Shown here: piece after piece, positions 33,401 through 46,297 of the stretch | How the letters are laid out: each line of letters starts with the position of its first letter | How positions within the stretch are numbered: the stretch's first letter is position 1 | Source: Siphonodentalium dalli | Taxonomy: Eukaryota; Mollusca; Scaphopoda; Gadilida; Siphonodentaliidae | Assembly: GCA_032622095.1 (NCBI GenBank) | Contig: CP136065.1 | Coordinates: forward strand, 110,465,195-110,529,194 | Direction: 5' to 3' | Length of the DNA stretch: 64,000 nt | The notes under the pieces: model-generated | The model's database searches: none | Told to the model about the DNA's origin: nothing | What the model saw: only the letters and a program-made list of their open reading frames with translations | Translations under genes and position numbers: made by a program

Positions 33401-35495
33401 GCAAACATTTTGTCTCTTTGTAAATCATTCAACTGAACAGAAATCCGATCACAACGTTTGGCATACAGCGACTTAGTATGCAGACATGTTTCACACAGTA
33501 TTATTCTGATCAGCTCATGCACACAGCCTTTATATATACACTTATGCACAAAGAATTTTAATTAAGGTCGTGTCAGCCATTAATGTTGCAGAATTATGTG
33601 TACCGAGGTCCATGCACCTACCCGAAAACGTCCATAACATTGGACCCACGTGTCCAGTTGATTCATATAACATTTAGTATAGTTGAAACCTCGAGTTTCG
33701 ACTTAACATATGGATATGTTTTCCTGGAAATGTTAAATATCTTCCTTGTGACAAGAAGATAATTGCGGCCGTGACACGGTTCGACACGGTTCACGGTTTC
33801 ATAAACATGTCTCCTTTCGTAGTTTCTTTTTACTAAATAAACCCCGCGGACGAACTCCCCGCTGTTATGACAAGCAACACATTAATAGTTATGATACGCA
33901 TGGTACATTGTCGAACAAAGAGGGAATTGTGACTTGGGTGAACATAGCAGACTCAGTTTAACAATCTGCTACATATATCAGGAGTCATGCAAATAAGTGC
34001 TACCATTCGATTATGTGTGATTTTTTTATGACCGCATACATGCATAGGGCGGACATATAATATTCAAGACTATAACATTCACTCTATGTTCAGTCGCTTC
34101 CGGGTCGGAATAAACTGATGGGGTAAGCAAACCCAGCACATGATAAGCTAAATATGTTATGTGTGACAGCATTATAAGTAATACAAATATTTATAGGTAT
34201 ACATTAGAATGCCGGTTGCAATAGGTATTACGGCTTTCCGCAATGCAGACCTATATTGCATGTGGTGTAGGATAGATTCTGCTTGGTTTCGGTTCCAGTT
34301 TTGTGTAAAATGTTTCCGCCAAATGATAGCAATTGTTTGTTAATACAATGGTGACCGAATACTTATGTGCGATGTTATGGTTATACCAAGTCCAAATGTG
34401 TGCCTCAAATAGTATCCATACTGGTACGACATGTATATTAGAACAGGCTTGTGAAGTTATGGGACACTATTACATAACCATTGCTGCTAAGTAAGAATAG
34501 TGGGACCTTTAGGAAATAATTTAGAACGCAGAATACAGGAGATATAATTTTAAACAATCAACTTGTTAAGGAATAAAAAGGTCAAAGTTTTCAACTGGAT
34601 CACCGTCATATTCCGGAGGTCAAATGGGTAATGCTCTTGTCACTTGGATTATATTATTTGTACATAGACTATCATTTTTACTCTCTTTCAATTTTTGCTT
34701 TAACAGTTTCTTTACTTATAAAAGGGATTCTCCCACTCAGTTACAAAAAAAATACGGTGAAACAACAATTCATTTTGAGGGAAATATAAGCATACGGCAG
34801 ACAGGCAAAATGACGATACAAGATCAGAAGGATTCCTATTCATTTGTGGGAAATATTCAGATAATAATTAAGTTAAACAAACATTGTTGATTTTATTATC
34901 TTAACATTTCCTAAGGGAACTACTCGTCAATGAGTATTTAGTAAAGATTTCTTTTACACGATTGCTTCGCGGTATACATGTAAATTTTTGACAGTTATTT
35001 AAATTTGATGCTGTCTTTTCTCACCGTCAAGCATTGTGGCTGAAACAATGCAAAACTCAAATAAAATAGCACGGGGTTAGTTTGACCGGCGGCTTGTGAA
35101 ATGTATCATGGTATGTGAGGGATGAATGTGCAGCCTTTCTGGGACTTGAATGTCAAGCTTGAGAAACAAATCTGCATACTTGTATTGCCATATAAGACAA
35201 AGTGACTCAATCGATGAATCTGTTTAGCGAATGAGTAAGGCAAAGAATGAGTAAGAGCGAGTATGGCAAAGACTAGAAATGGACACAAGAAACGTAACTA
35301 AACACGCCAAAAAGTAATTCCCCTGACAGTATACTGTTTCTGGGGAACCCTTAGGTTGATTCTCTGAATTTATACATGTATGTTCAATAGGAATGAGCTA
35401 TGTGATGTCGACCCATCCAGTGCTTGCATGGGCACCGTTTGTGCGGAGGTTTAGTGCTTAATTCAAAAGGAACAACACCGTTATGAGGGTAGAAC
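30430..35495. other. Intergenic spacer between the duplication units, first part
   Basis: Only short ORFs with no recognised motifs (for example 31612-31803, 33228-33476, 34624-34890). An AT-only stretch is near 32690-32760. No gene supported. Confidence 0.4.
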
Positions 35496-35501
35496 ACGAA
35501 T

Positions 35502-35748
35502 TTAACCCTTTCATGACTGGAGCTTCCAGCAATTTTGCGAAGACCCTGTGCCAATGCATTCTCTTATATGCGAGTCTCCCATAGTGCGCCTCGCATGTAT
35601 AAGAGAATGCCTTGGCCCGACAAAATCTACTTTGACCTTGTAAGCCAGTGTATTATCTGATACATGCGAGGCTCGCATATATAAGAGAATGCACTGGCAC
35701 ATGGTATTTAATGCTGCACTAGCGCAGCTACCGTCACGAAAGGGTTAA
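35502..35748. mobile_element. 239-bp MITE with TTAA target duplication (piggyBac-type)
   Basis: TTAA at 35502-35505 and 35745-35748. Terminal repeats CCCTTTCATGAC and GTCACGAAAGGG. Inside, GTGCCAATGCATTCTCTTAT faces its imperfect reverse complement ATAAGAGAATGCACTGGCAC, and a third unit, GCCTCGCATGTATAAGAGAA, lies between. TTAA duplication with CCC ends is typical of piggyBac-like elements. Confidence 0.75.
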
Positions 35749-35754
35749 AAGACT

Positions 35755-37980
35755 CATGTGAAGAAGAGCGTTATCATCCAGTCTTTCGTATAAATACTGC
35801 TCAATCCATATGGTGCTAGATGTATCAAGGCACCAAGATGAGGTCCACCTGTTGCTTACCGATAATTCTGATATTTGAACACGAACAAATGCCCAGTATA
35901 TATATATGTGAACATGTTCTCTTTTAGTGCACTCGGTGCTTTTGTGATTTTTCAATTTGTGTTCACTTCAGCATATAGCCAGTAGCCACTCATCATATCA
36001 TTAGTTATGAGACATAACAATCACATGGAAGAGATTATCTTCCAAAAGTGTCATCGTATACGGATGAACACATCTGAAGATGTCATTGAGATGTGTTTAT
36101 ATACCACACTTATGAACGCTTGAGTTGATGTTTTGTGGGGTAGTACTGACGCTGACCATTTAACCAGTGAGGCGTGGAATAATTTGTCTATGTACTAAGG
36201 TCATAGTACCATTCAAAGAATCCCAAAAATAGACTCACACAAGAGCTAGAATTGTGACCAAAACGTCCGATTTGTTCAATTTGTTGTTTGTGTTCGTTGG
36301 GAGAACAATATGCCCCAACGACCACAGCGCCGTATCCCCAATAAAACACACCCACGACATCCATTTCTTAAATAACACATACATATAATGTGTTTCAAAT
36401 TTCACGCTGCCAAGATATTTTATCGACAGAAACAGTATCATTATGATGTTCCAAGATGGGTTCTACAAAATAATGCTCTAACCTTAAATGTTCCAAGAAC
36501 TATGTTCTCTGCGTAATCCTATACTAAACATGAAAGCTTTCAAATTCTACCGTCAATTAATTTACCGGAAACAGCATATAATGCTCGGATAATTTTAGCT
36601 TGGGAAATTCCAAACCTATTTTAAGATAATGATATTACTTATGATGCCCAAATACCATTCCCGGCATAGTTAATATAGCATCGTGATTTAACTCATTCGT
36701 ATCGTGCCCAACGCCACGTTTCATTTACTTTAGATACATATCACATACCTTTCCAGTGTCAAATTCGACGATAAGTATAAACGACCATGTCCAGTCAATA
36801 TTACTTCATAATATCCGGTGAAGTCACCGACCGTATCACCTTTTAGAATGCGAACTACGCCTTATAATTATACTTCCTTTGTGACTCGCCATGGTATCTC
36901 CAACATACATATATGCACCGATACGTCCGAACTAAACACTTATTCCGTGGCATCGAGACTCGAAGATTTGTTGGAGGGATATACATCCAGGTATTTCCGT
37001 CCATGGCACCAGCTACATCATGACATACCTAAAACACCCAGGACAATATACTTCAAGATATCATAGGAACATATTCAGATCGATGATATTTCCCTTGTCT
37101 TTGTTTGCTCTATACAGCGATTATAGCTGTCATAAAATGGCGTCCACTAAACTGTGCCTTGTTTTTTGATAACACGATACATGTAATTTAAGTGTTGACA
37201 CAGCACGCTTAGGTGGGCATAAATCTGGCGCAAATATAATGTTATCTATAGTTTGACTGCATGTTGTGAAGCGTATAATTGTTAAAAAGCTATCTTAGCA
37301 GTGCTATACATTTGTATATGAACCAGATTGCTGTGTGTGCCCGTAACCGCAATATTAAAATAGAATGTATACGGACAAGTAATGTTGTTCAATGTTACTC
37401 ATCCGTATCAAGCGCGTGAAGTGTAGGAATTCAGGATTGTAGCATTCGACGAAGGGACGATGTGAGTTGAAGAAATAGCAATCCAAGTGCGGACGATATA
37501 GAAGAACATGACTCTCTGCTAACTGGGGCTGCAATATCCAATATGCCGGTTTGAAGTGAATAAACAGTCATGCTCGCTAAATCAACCTCATAAAAACCAC
37601 GAGATACAATATTTTGAGAACAAGAGTCTGGATAAAATAAATGTGATCGTTTTCGGTGTAATTTAACTGCTGGTGCGCTATGCAGAATCGCCATTGGCGT
37701 ACACGTGTCCCAGTGTAACTTGTGATGTGTGTGACAATAACATCATTGTCACGACGAATATTCGAAGAACGGACTATAGCTATAGTAAATAGCCTTTCTA
37801 TACTCCACGTTTACACGTATTTTGAAACGAACAAGAAAACATGTCGTTGTAACCTTATATCTATACCGATGTGATTAGAAATACATACTCAACATTATGT
37901 TATATCCGGGGTGAACAAGGCCTTGGATAAAATAAATGTGGCCGTTCGCGGTGTAATTTATCTGCTGATACGCTACGCAG
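35755..37980. other. Intergenic spacer, no gene
   Basis: An 82-codon ORF at 36818-37066 has no recognised motif. A 55-bp stretch is repeated at 37634-37690 and 37925-37985 (AATAAATGTG...CGGTGTAATTTA). Confidence 0.4.
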
Positions 37981-37988
37981 ACTCAATA

Positions 37989-38074
37989 TCACTGTGTAGG
38001 AACTGTTACATCGGAAATCGTTCTATCGCCGGTTTGTGATGGTTCTTGACTGATTTGTGACGGCTCCTGATGAT
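37989..38074 (+). repeat. Inverted repeat pair, left copy
   Basis: 86 bp, from ATCACTGTGTAGGAACTGTT to GGCTCCTGATGAT, matching the reverse complement of 41531-41616. The two lie 3.5 kb apart and could be ends of one element. Confidence 0.65.
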
Positions 38075-38718
38075 CGAAATTATACATTTTCACGACTTTT
38101 TGACAGTTAAAACGCAATTTTGAGGCATCTATATGTGATAATTCGATTAGTTATTTTCAAACCCATCACAATATGTGGCACCAATGAGGGTGTTAATAAC
38201 GAAACTTTCATTGTGCGAGTCATAACAACGACAAAAAACGCGAAATTTGATAATTGTTTGGGTTCTCTCCTGATCGAGTCGGTTCTCTCCCCATTTAATC
38301 GTTCTATACGGGTAAAACTATGGCTAATATTTGCCATGGTACATGGTTAAAACTGCCAATTTTGTGACAGTATACAAATATAAACACAACAAACTATGCA
38401 TTAAGTTGAAATTTGCATCACTTGTCATTAATTTCGATGAATTACACTGCCTTTCTATGCTTATCCAATAAACTGTGTTACGCCTATCAAAATTCACAAA
38501 GTCGCCAGCTAGTTTGAAAAATAACGCGTTTTGCAGGCCCAACATTTTCATGAGTCAATAGCCGGTTAACAATAGTGAAATTTCATAGCGCTGGACTTCG
38601 GAAAACGTGAGCGTAGACGGGATATATCGAGTTATCTGTCTTGTATTTTATCTATTATATATTTTGGAACTTCTGTCTGTATGTATGTATTTGTGTTATA
38701 GACTCGAAAAACTGCTCT

Positions 38719-39120
38719 ACCGATCCGACTCAAATTTGCTGTGTATGCCTAATTTGATCCGGGGAACAATATGGGCGAGTCCAATTTCACGTGCGACCGT
38801 GTCCTTGACCTTGACCTCGCTCAAATACGCTCATATAGGCATATTTCTGGACCTCGACCGATCCCACTCAAATTTGGTAGCTGGTTCTACTTTGATCACG
38901 GGAACAATATTGGCGGGTCCAATTTCACTTGCGACCGTGTCCTTGACCTTGACCTAGCTCATATACGCTCATATAGGCATGTTTCTGGACCTCGACCGAT
39001 CCGACTCAAATTTGGTATAATGTAGGCCTACTTTGATCCGGAAACAATATGTGTGGGTCCAATTTCACGTGCGACAATGTCCTTGACCATATTCGCGCAT
39101 ATAGGCATGTTTCCGGGCCG
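38719..39120 (+). repeat. Three tandem units of about 138 bp
   Basis: Each unit has CCGATCCGACTCAAATTTG, GATCCGGGAACAATAT, GGGTCCAATTTCACGTGCGA, TGTCCTTGACCTTGACCT and CGCTCATATAGGCATGTTTC. Unit starts are at 38719, 38859 and 38995. The short ORF across it (38607-38957) simply follows the repeat. Confidence 0.8.
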
Positions 39121-40429
39121 ATCGAACAATAGTTTGTCCAGGCGGAGACGATCACAAATAAATCCCTAAATAGCCCGGACGAAGAGGGCGCACATCTGCT
39201 AATGTTGTCTATTTTCGTAGACGTATTTTACTCAACAAAAAGCCAAAAATAAGTTCGTTGACACCCATACAATGTTCTGATTACGCAGTTTATGAAGTTT
39301 ATGTCGGGCATCCGCTTGCTGGATGCTGATTATCTAGGTTATAAATTCTAGAATTCTAGAACATGCAGCTATTAAAGCATATACAAGCACGATAACCTTT
39401 CATTCAATAATATTTTAGATTGATTAGGGATCTCTGATTTTTTAATAAAGGATATAAAAAAGCAAAGAATCCTACAGTTACAAATATTATTATATGGATG
39501 TTAAACCTTTGGTTACTAAATGCGTTGTAATGAGAATTGACTTGAATCCTACTGAATAATTTGTAGGAATGCTTGGCTATTAAGTTCAACAAGCAAGTAA
39601 CATATAAAAAAGAGAAAATAATCATGCAGTTACAACTATTAGTATATGGATGTTAATCCTTTGGTGACTAAATATGCTGTAATGAGCAGCGACTTGAATC
39701 CTTTTGATTCATTTGTAGGAATGCTCAGCTATTAAATTCAACATGCAGTAACATATTGTTTGAATTATTAACTAAACATTCATACAAATGAATCATTAGA
39801 AATCGGTGTTATGGGTGTCTGAACCTGGCTATTATAAGGCACATTATTATTCATCGCTGATAAAGTGTCAAGTGATCAGGGACGTGGGCTGGATGGTCTC
39901 CAATGTTGGGGCATCCATCTTGGAATGTCCAACCGCATCATCCCCTTGAAACAGACCAACCTCATGCACAAGGCCTGGGCGTTGGTTTTTCCTAACTGCA
40001 TGACACATTATATCTCTAGATTGTATGCCATTCTGAAGTGAATTGATCAGTAGCCTTTGATTGGCCACCATGCAAACCGGGGGAGAAACTCAGGATACAT
40101 GGGCCCAGTGAGAAAATGTGGATATCTGAACCTGAAAATTGCAAAAATCATCTAGACTGGCTTCAAGATTCCCAAGTGTTGGAAGTTCCCAACCTGGCGC
40201 CCCCACCCCCACAAGATTGGAAATGTTCCCAACAGATGGAGAGAGAGAGCTGATTTATTTTGCAAAGAGCATACATTATTTAATACAAAGCATATTAATG
40301 AAATGGAATTAGATTATTTGTCTATTAACCAGTTTCTTGCCAATTTCGGGGGGGGGGGGGGGTGGATCAACTCTAAAGAAGAGGTGTCCATTTGTATATG
40401 TCAAATATGGTTGATTACATGTTTAAAGT

Positions 40430-40660
40430 GTAGGAAAGTATGCAAATGTTGGTCTAAAAACGACAAATTCCCCTCTATTAAATTGTTGTCAAATCAAACT
40501 AAGAGAACAATTACAGCATATTGTTGATGTTAAATTTCAAACCAATCTATTGTAAGATAAGAAATTTGTAACTGTTGAACATTTTGACCAAAGTTGGGGA
40601 TAGACACCAATTAAGCACCCGCTACCGACGCCCCCCCCCCCCCCACCACCCCAATCACGT
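40430..40660 (+). repeat. Dispersed repeat, copy 2
   Basis: Matches 24055-24330. Followed by a poly(C) tract at about 40631-40643. Confidence 0.6.
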
Positions 40661-41530
40661 CATAACCTATCAATGATTCAGTTGAACGTGATTTCATAAG
40701 TTATATTCATGCCTGGGCGACAAACATGTGTAAATGTCCCTCAGGCGGACTTCAGAGGAGGAAATATGATGGCGCTGGCATTGAAATATTGTCACACCTG
40801 GATCTTTCAATAATGCCCAGATTAAGTAAATGAATATAACATCTCATATTATCATGAGAGTATATTTATATTACTATTATATTACCATTAGTCATTTATA
40901 CAGGCGGGCATGATTATGATACTATACTCATCGGGACTTTCAATATTTTATTTCTGCCTATTAATGTCACTTAATCTCCCGTATTAGGTATTTATTGTGT
41001 TATTTCTTAATATACCTGTTATATTATGCAAATTACATAAGCTACAGTCATTATATGGTTTAAAATGTCAGATACACATGACGATTTTCGGACCAAAGTG
41101 CAGAAATCGTTCGAATAAATCTCATGTACAGAACCGTCACAGCCGTGATTGGTTTGAAATAGAACCGTAACACGCACCCGTGTTGATTAAGAGACCACAG
41201 CTCCCAATTATCAACCCCTATCGGGATACTTTCTCAGCTATTTTACAAAAGAATAACACGGGTATACTTTATAGTCAGTGTTTGTCTTCAGAATGCGTTT
41301 CATATTTTATACGCCACGAAAAACAAAGAAATTGCGTCCACGTGGCTTGATTTTCAGTGGTAACATGTTGATATTTACGCGTTAACTCGCTAATACTGAG
41401 TTAATTGTTGTCCAGAGTTCAGGTTTCGATAACACGGCACTTCTGCAGCCCCTGTTCGTTCCGTAAAGTATAATATATTCAAGATATCTATAATTATGCG
41501 TGATTTTGTCACAAAAATGATTATTTTCAA

Positions 41531-41616
41531 TCATCAGGAACCGTAACAAATCAGGCAAGAACCATCACAATACCGGCGATAGAACGACTTCCGATGTAAC
41601 AGTTCCCACACAGTGA
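41531..41616 (-). repeat. Inverted repeat pair, right copy
   Basis: Reverse complement of 37989-38074. Beyond it the similarity fades, so the borders of any element are unclear. Confidence 0.65.
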
Positions 41617-42149
41617 TGTAGTTCACATTTCCCAATGATGTTAAGTCCCAATGATGCACATAAGTATTATTTACGGTAAATTGTGATGTCGATCTGATCG
41701 TCCCGTGTGACAATAACACCAATCTCATGATCTGTAAGCATCGATGTGTACCACGACATGAAGACCTCATACCCGACACGGTGCAGCCATGCTGAAATCA
41801 TCACACTGAGTTGTTATGGTCGACGTTCAAAGATTTAGTATCAAGCCTATATTTGTTTGATACCTCGTCACGACCACACTGTAGTGATTAAAACGTTTCG
41901 TCACAATTATATTTCTAAGTTTTATACTGCTGTTTGTCATGTATTTACATGTGTATAATACTTTAGTTTGATTGTAAGACCAGCTGATTCGTGATTGGAT
42001 AATGCTAACGTTCATGTTACTAAAATAAGAGACAGCTGCTATCAGGGAATACAGATTTAGAAGGTTTAGGGACAGTCATGATACCAACAATGAAACGAAG
42101 AACGGAATGATGTGGCAGTCAATTTGATGACGCACATACGTGTTCGCGT

Positions 42150-42610
42150 TTTTGTCCCCCGAATTTTTTTTTCCGGGGGACTATTAAAATAGCCGGTGTC
42201 CGTGCGTCTAGCAGTGCGTCCGGAAATGGTTTCCGGATGATAACTTTAGTTTCGGTTATTAGATCAAAATACAGGTCAAGTTCGAATATGGGTTTGCTCT
42301 GTCCATGTTTGCGAGAGTTATGGCCCTTTTTCGACCTAGAATCTTGTAATTTTCTGGTTTCCGGATGATAACTTCAGTTTATGTGATCATATCTGAACCA
42401 AATTTGGTATGTGAGTTTATCAGCCCTATATACAGGTCAATATCAAATTTAGTATGATAGTTTATCCACCATTTCAGGGGACACTGGTTGGATTGTTCCG
42501 AAATTTAGTATCGGATTTAGGGTCCTTGTTATTTTATTCAGAAAAGCTGATGCCCCCAATGAAGCCACTTTTTCGGGGGACACTGTGGCCGGACGACCTT
42601 TATTTTTTAT
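42150..42610. repeat. Repeat with GGGGGAC ends and TTCCGGATGATAACTT units
   Basis: GTCCCCCGAA (42155) faces TTCCGGGGGAC (42170). The sequence GTTTCCGGATGATAACTTTA occurs twice (42230, 42358). A further TTTTTCGGGGGACACTGTGG occurs at 42569. It looks like a decayed dispersed element, and no family is named. Confidence 0.45.
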
Positions 42611-42724
42611 ATTTGACGTCCTATTCAGAATGAACGCAGCTCGATTTTCAACGCCGATGCGCCTTCCCTATGACTCACGTTCACTTGGAACCACAACAGG
42701 ATCAACTGCGCGAGTAATGCATAT

Positions 42725-43030
42725 TTTTCGGAATAGCGAACCTTCGGAATAGAGAACCCTACCCGTCTATTACAACATTGACATATATACATTATAACAT
42801 ATAACAGATTACACTTATATCCAAATGTTACAACAGTGGATCTAAGCAAGACAATCTGACAATATTGTATTACAATGTTAAGGACTACGTTGAAAGCATG
42901 CAAACTCTGTATATATGAAGATATTCCAGAACGACCAATCAGGAAAAGAACGGGTAGGGTTCTCTATTCCGAAGGTTCGCTATTCCGAAGGTTCACTATT
43001 CCGAAGGTTCGCTATTCCGAAGGTTTTCTA
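42725..43030. repeat. Foldback pair of a 15-bp motif, CCTTCGGAATAGCGAA
   Basis: The left arm TCGGAATAGCGAACCTTCGG...AGAACCCTACCCG (42729-42768) faces the right arm CGGGTAGGGTTCTCTATTCC...CGAAGGTTCGCTATTCC (42951-43022). The right arm has four motif copies, the left two. Confidence 0.8.
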
Positions 43031-43479
43031 TTATGGGAGTATTTAGCCAGAAATGAATCAAAATTTGCGCCCCTGTACATTTATACACCCCAATCTAATA
43101 TCTAATTTGTCCCAGATGTCGGTTATTTAAAGCAAGAAGACAGTATCAGTTTATCATTTTAATATTATAGAAAGTTGAAAACACAATGACTGAAATAAAC
43201 TACGAGTTAGAGATGCATTCTACCCGAACTGGCAATCTGTACTTGGAAGAAACATCAACATTAAAACCAATACAAAGTCAGAATTGCAGTTAGGTCCATT
43301 CAGCGGTATTCTGCTATACGGTAAGTTATAGCGCTTCAGTATTGATTGACCGTAAGAGCCCCACTGTTATAGTCCGCCTTTAGCATTTGGGACATTATAT
43401 TAATCAAAATAACTCCTATGTAAATCATTTATAAATCAGATGATTTATTGAAGTTATGTCTACGTAAAATAACACTTCC

Positions 43480-43551
43480 TAAAACGACATATATGTCGTT
43501 TTAATATGTCGTTTTAGTCCTCAGCCGATAGACGACATATATGTCGTTCTA
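43480..43551. repeat. 24-bp perfect palindrome plus a second shorter copy
   Basis: TAAAACGACATA-TATGTCGTTTTA at 43480-43503 is perfectly self-complementary. ACGACATATATGTCGT recurs at about 43535-43550. Just downstream, CCAAAGGGTTAA (about 43557-43568) resembles the right terminus of a TTAA element, but no matching left end was found. Confidence 0.8.
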
Positions 43552-43706
43552 CTCGCCAAAGGGTTAAATCTCAAGGAAACCCACGAAAACAAAAATCACA
43601 TTTATTTTTTTAATGTTTTAAGTTATTTTCTTCATAAAAAGAGTCTTCGTACTAAAGAACCCTCTCAATACTTTAGAATATAGAATTAACTTTTAAAATA
43701 ACAAAA

Positions 43707-43856
43707 ACCTTCGGAATAGCGAACCTTCGGAATAGTGAACCTTCGGAATAGTGAACCTTCGGAATAGTGAACCTTCGGATTAGTGAACCTTCGGATTAGT
43801 GAACCTTCGGAACCTTCGGATTAGTGAACCTTCGTCATAGCGAACCTTCGGAATAG
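43707..43856 (+). repeat. Tandem array of the 15-bp motif CCTTCGGAATAGTGAA
   Basis: About nine copies of ACCTTCGGAATAGTGA, with point variants (ATTAG, GCGAA) and one broken unit near 43806-43820. Same motif and orientation as 42729-42768, opposite to 42951-43022. Confidence 0.9.
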
Positions 43857-43945
43857 AGACATGTTCCCGTAATAGACAGAGATATGAATCCTGTATAATA
43901 TTGGACACGGTAGCGTAGCGTTTATAAATATCTTGGACTTTAAAC

Positions 43946-44080
43946 GTCTTGGTCGGTTTGTGGTTGTTCGACCTGATTTACCAAAGTTGAACAAATGTAG
44001 TAAACAAATAAATATTTCGTTATTTATATATGGGAATAGTTTGTGGGTTTATTGTGTGAATACATTGAGTGGGCATGGGG
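43946..44080 (+). repeat. Direct repeat flanking a minisatellite, left copy
   Basis: TTGAACAAATGTAGTAAACA AND AATATTTCGTTATTTATA, then GTGGGTTTATTGTGTGAATA, recur at 45250-45390. Confidence 0.75.
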
Positions 44081-44704
44081 AAATTTAGTTTCCGATGTTT
44101 GAAATCATTGAATTAAGCGTGAGTTATTTTCTCCATACGATGGATTAATGAATTCGCACAATAAGGTTAGTAACTCTGGAAGTTTGGAGACCAATGGTTG
44201 TAATTCTAATATAGTGATGTGGGATAACCTGATGTGGTATACATATAAGTAATGGAGTGACGTGGCACTTTCTGTTTCGGTCAGACTACGGTCGCGGGTG
44301 GCAGCCATTTTGACAATTTAAATTATATGTGATTAAGATTTATGACCATTTTTAAACGACATGTTCAGTGTATTGTATGCTACAATTTTTATTTTATTGA
44401 TGCTCGCTGTCTGAAATGACAGCGGTTTCCTGTTGGAAATTTCGCATCGTCGGCGCCGTCATTATATTCGGACGCAAGAATGTGACGCTCAGAAGGTTGA
44501 CTTGACTTCTCCTGATGTTTGAGTTAAGTTATGATGTATATCGTGTTCGGGTTCTGATTTCATGCAGATTTGGCTACAATTAGCCGATGGTTTGTTTTAA
44601 AGTAATATGGCGCTGTTATCGCCTTTGTGGCAGGCAACCTCGTTTCTTGAAAATTGTCATATATAACGAAGTGTCTATATAGTTGACGTCACCTTTCGTT
44701 AAAG

Positions 44705-45240
44705 GTTGATATAGCCTGGGTGGCTTCTGTTAGTTATTGAAGTCTGGAAGCGCATTGGTGGCTCATATTGTTCTTGCGTGAATCGGAAACGAATGGTCTA
44801 TATTACCTTGTCGGTGTATGTATCCCATTTGAGGGATATTTCCCTTGTCGGCAAATAATGGTGTTCGTGCACGATATTGAGAGAAATGATATACAAGCAC
44901 ATTGATGGTTCGTGTATCGCAATTGAGATAGTTGCTTTGTCGGCAGATAATGGTGTTCTTGCACGGTTCGGAGAGGAATGATCTACAAGTGCACGGAATT
45001 ACCGGACTGGTTTGTGTCTATAAAGTCGACCACCTCTTGCTTGAGGTTGATACAGTCTCGGTCCTTATGAAAATTATTAATGTTCGGAAGTGCCTTTGTG
45101 GTTTGTGCATCCCATTTGATGGATAGTTGCCTTGTCGGCAGATACTAGTGTTTTCGCAGGATTCAGAGAGAAATGATATACAAGTGCGCGAAAATACTGG
45201 ACTGGTATGTGCACGTGTAACGTCAATTGATCGCCAGGAC
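44705..45240 (+). repeat. Minisatellite of degenerate long units
   Basis: TTGATA(T/C)AG...GTTATTGAAGT(C/T)...GGAAG(C/T)GC and CCTTGTCGGCA(A/G)ATA(A)TGGTGTTC...GAGAGAAATGATATACAAG recur. The second block starts near 44847, 44937 and 45131. The ORFs seen here are by-products of the repeat. Confidence 0.65.
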
Positions 45241-45249
45241 TCCCGCGGT

Positions 45250-45390
45250 GGTTGCTCGCTCTTGTTTACCAATATTGAACAAATGTAGTAAACAAATAAA
45301 TATTTCGTTATTTATACGTTGCTTGTTAAGTATCTGGTAATAGTAGGTGGGTTTATTGTGTGAATGCGTTGAGTAGGCATGGAGACCGAT
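45250..45390 (+). repeat. Direct repeat flanking a minisatellite, right copy
   Basis: See 43946-44080. The two copies are 1.3 kb apart. Confidence 0.75.
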
Positions 45391-46297
45391 GTTGTCCCAT
45401 ATCAATAAACCTATATCTGAAAATACAATTTTACGTTATTATGTTTCATCGAAATTTTATAACTGGAATCGCAATTGCTCATTAGAAGATTTCGTCCCGC
45501 AAATACGCATATAATCGACCTATACTGCGAAATATGTTCATTATGTGATTATTTGATTCTGAAAAAAAACCCAGAAAATGTCCGATATTTCGTTTTATGG
45601 CGGAGGACACAGTGAAAACACATGTTAAAGTCATGAGTTGGGTTATTTGTGTCATCGTCCGCACATGATTTGCTTAGAATCTCCTCGTTAAGAGTCCATA
45701 ATGTGAGTAAAACGCTCTCATTTTCAGCACATTATCGACACAAAATGACGCGATTCTTAGTAGATTATCTACCTAAAACCAGCTCTATTATAAGCATATA
45801 ATCTGCTGGTTTTTGGGAGAACATGCTGAGTAGAAAGTAACAAGCCATTTGGACATCGGTTGACGTCAAACATGTTCTGGAAAACCATTTGAAATTTACT
45901 TCTCTATTCTGGAAGATACCGTCTATTCAGATAACCTCCCATAAGTTAATGGCAATAATACGACATACTAACGAGAGAACGACCAATATTCTTATTCCTC
46001 ATATACATATACATGCTCCTGTAAATACTGCAACTCCCATGTCGTAGAACAACACCTCACTCGGATGGCGCGGCATGGGGTCACAACCGATCAACATAAT
46101 TATGTAAGCTTTCTCTTTAGGTTCTGTCTAAGGTGACACGTTGTGTGCCATTACCCCCATATTAGACGCCACGCACGTGTAGCTGCATTACTTCCGTTTG
46201 CTTTATCGGTACATTGGTGTCTAATACGTGACTATATCATATGTTCTTGAATCTGTACTTTGATGGTGCAGAGAACGGAATTTGAAGTAAGTATAGT

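Noticed and set aside
34624-34890. 88-aa plus-strand ORF with a hydrophobic N-terminus
   Set aside because: Could mimic a signal-anchor peptide, but there is no splice or homology support, and nearby sequence resembles repeats elsewhere in the window.
36818-37066. 82-aa ORF
   Set aside because: No motif, no paralogue, no splice context.
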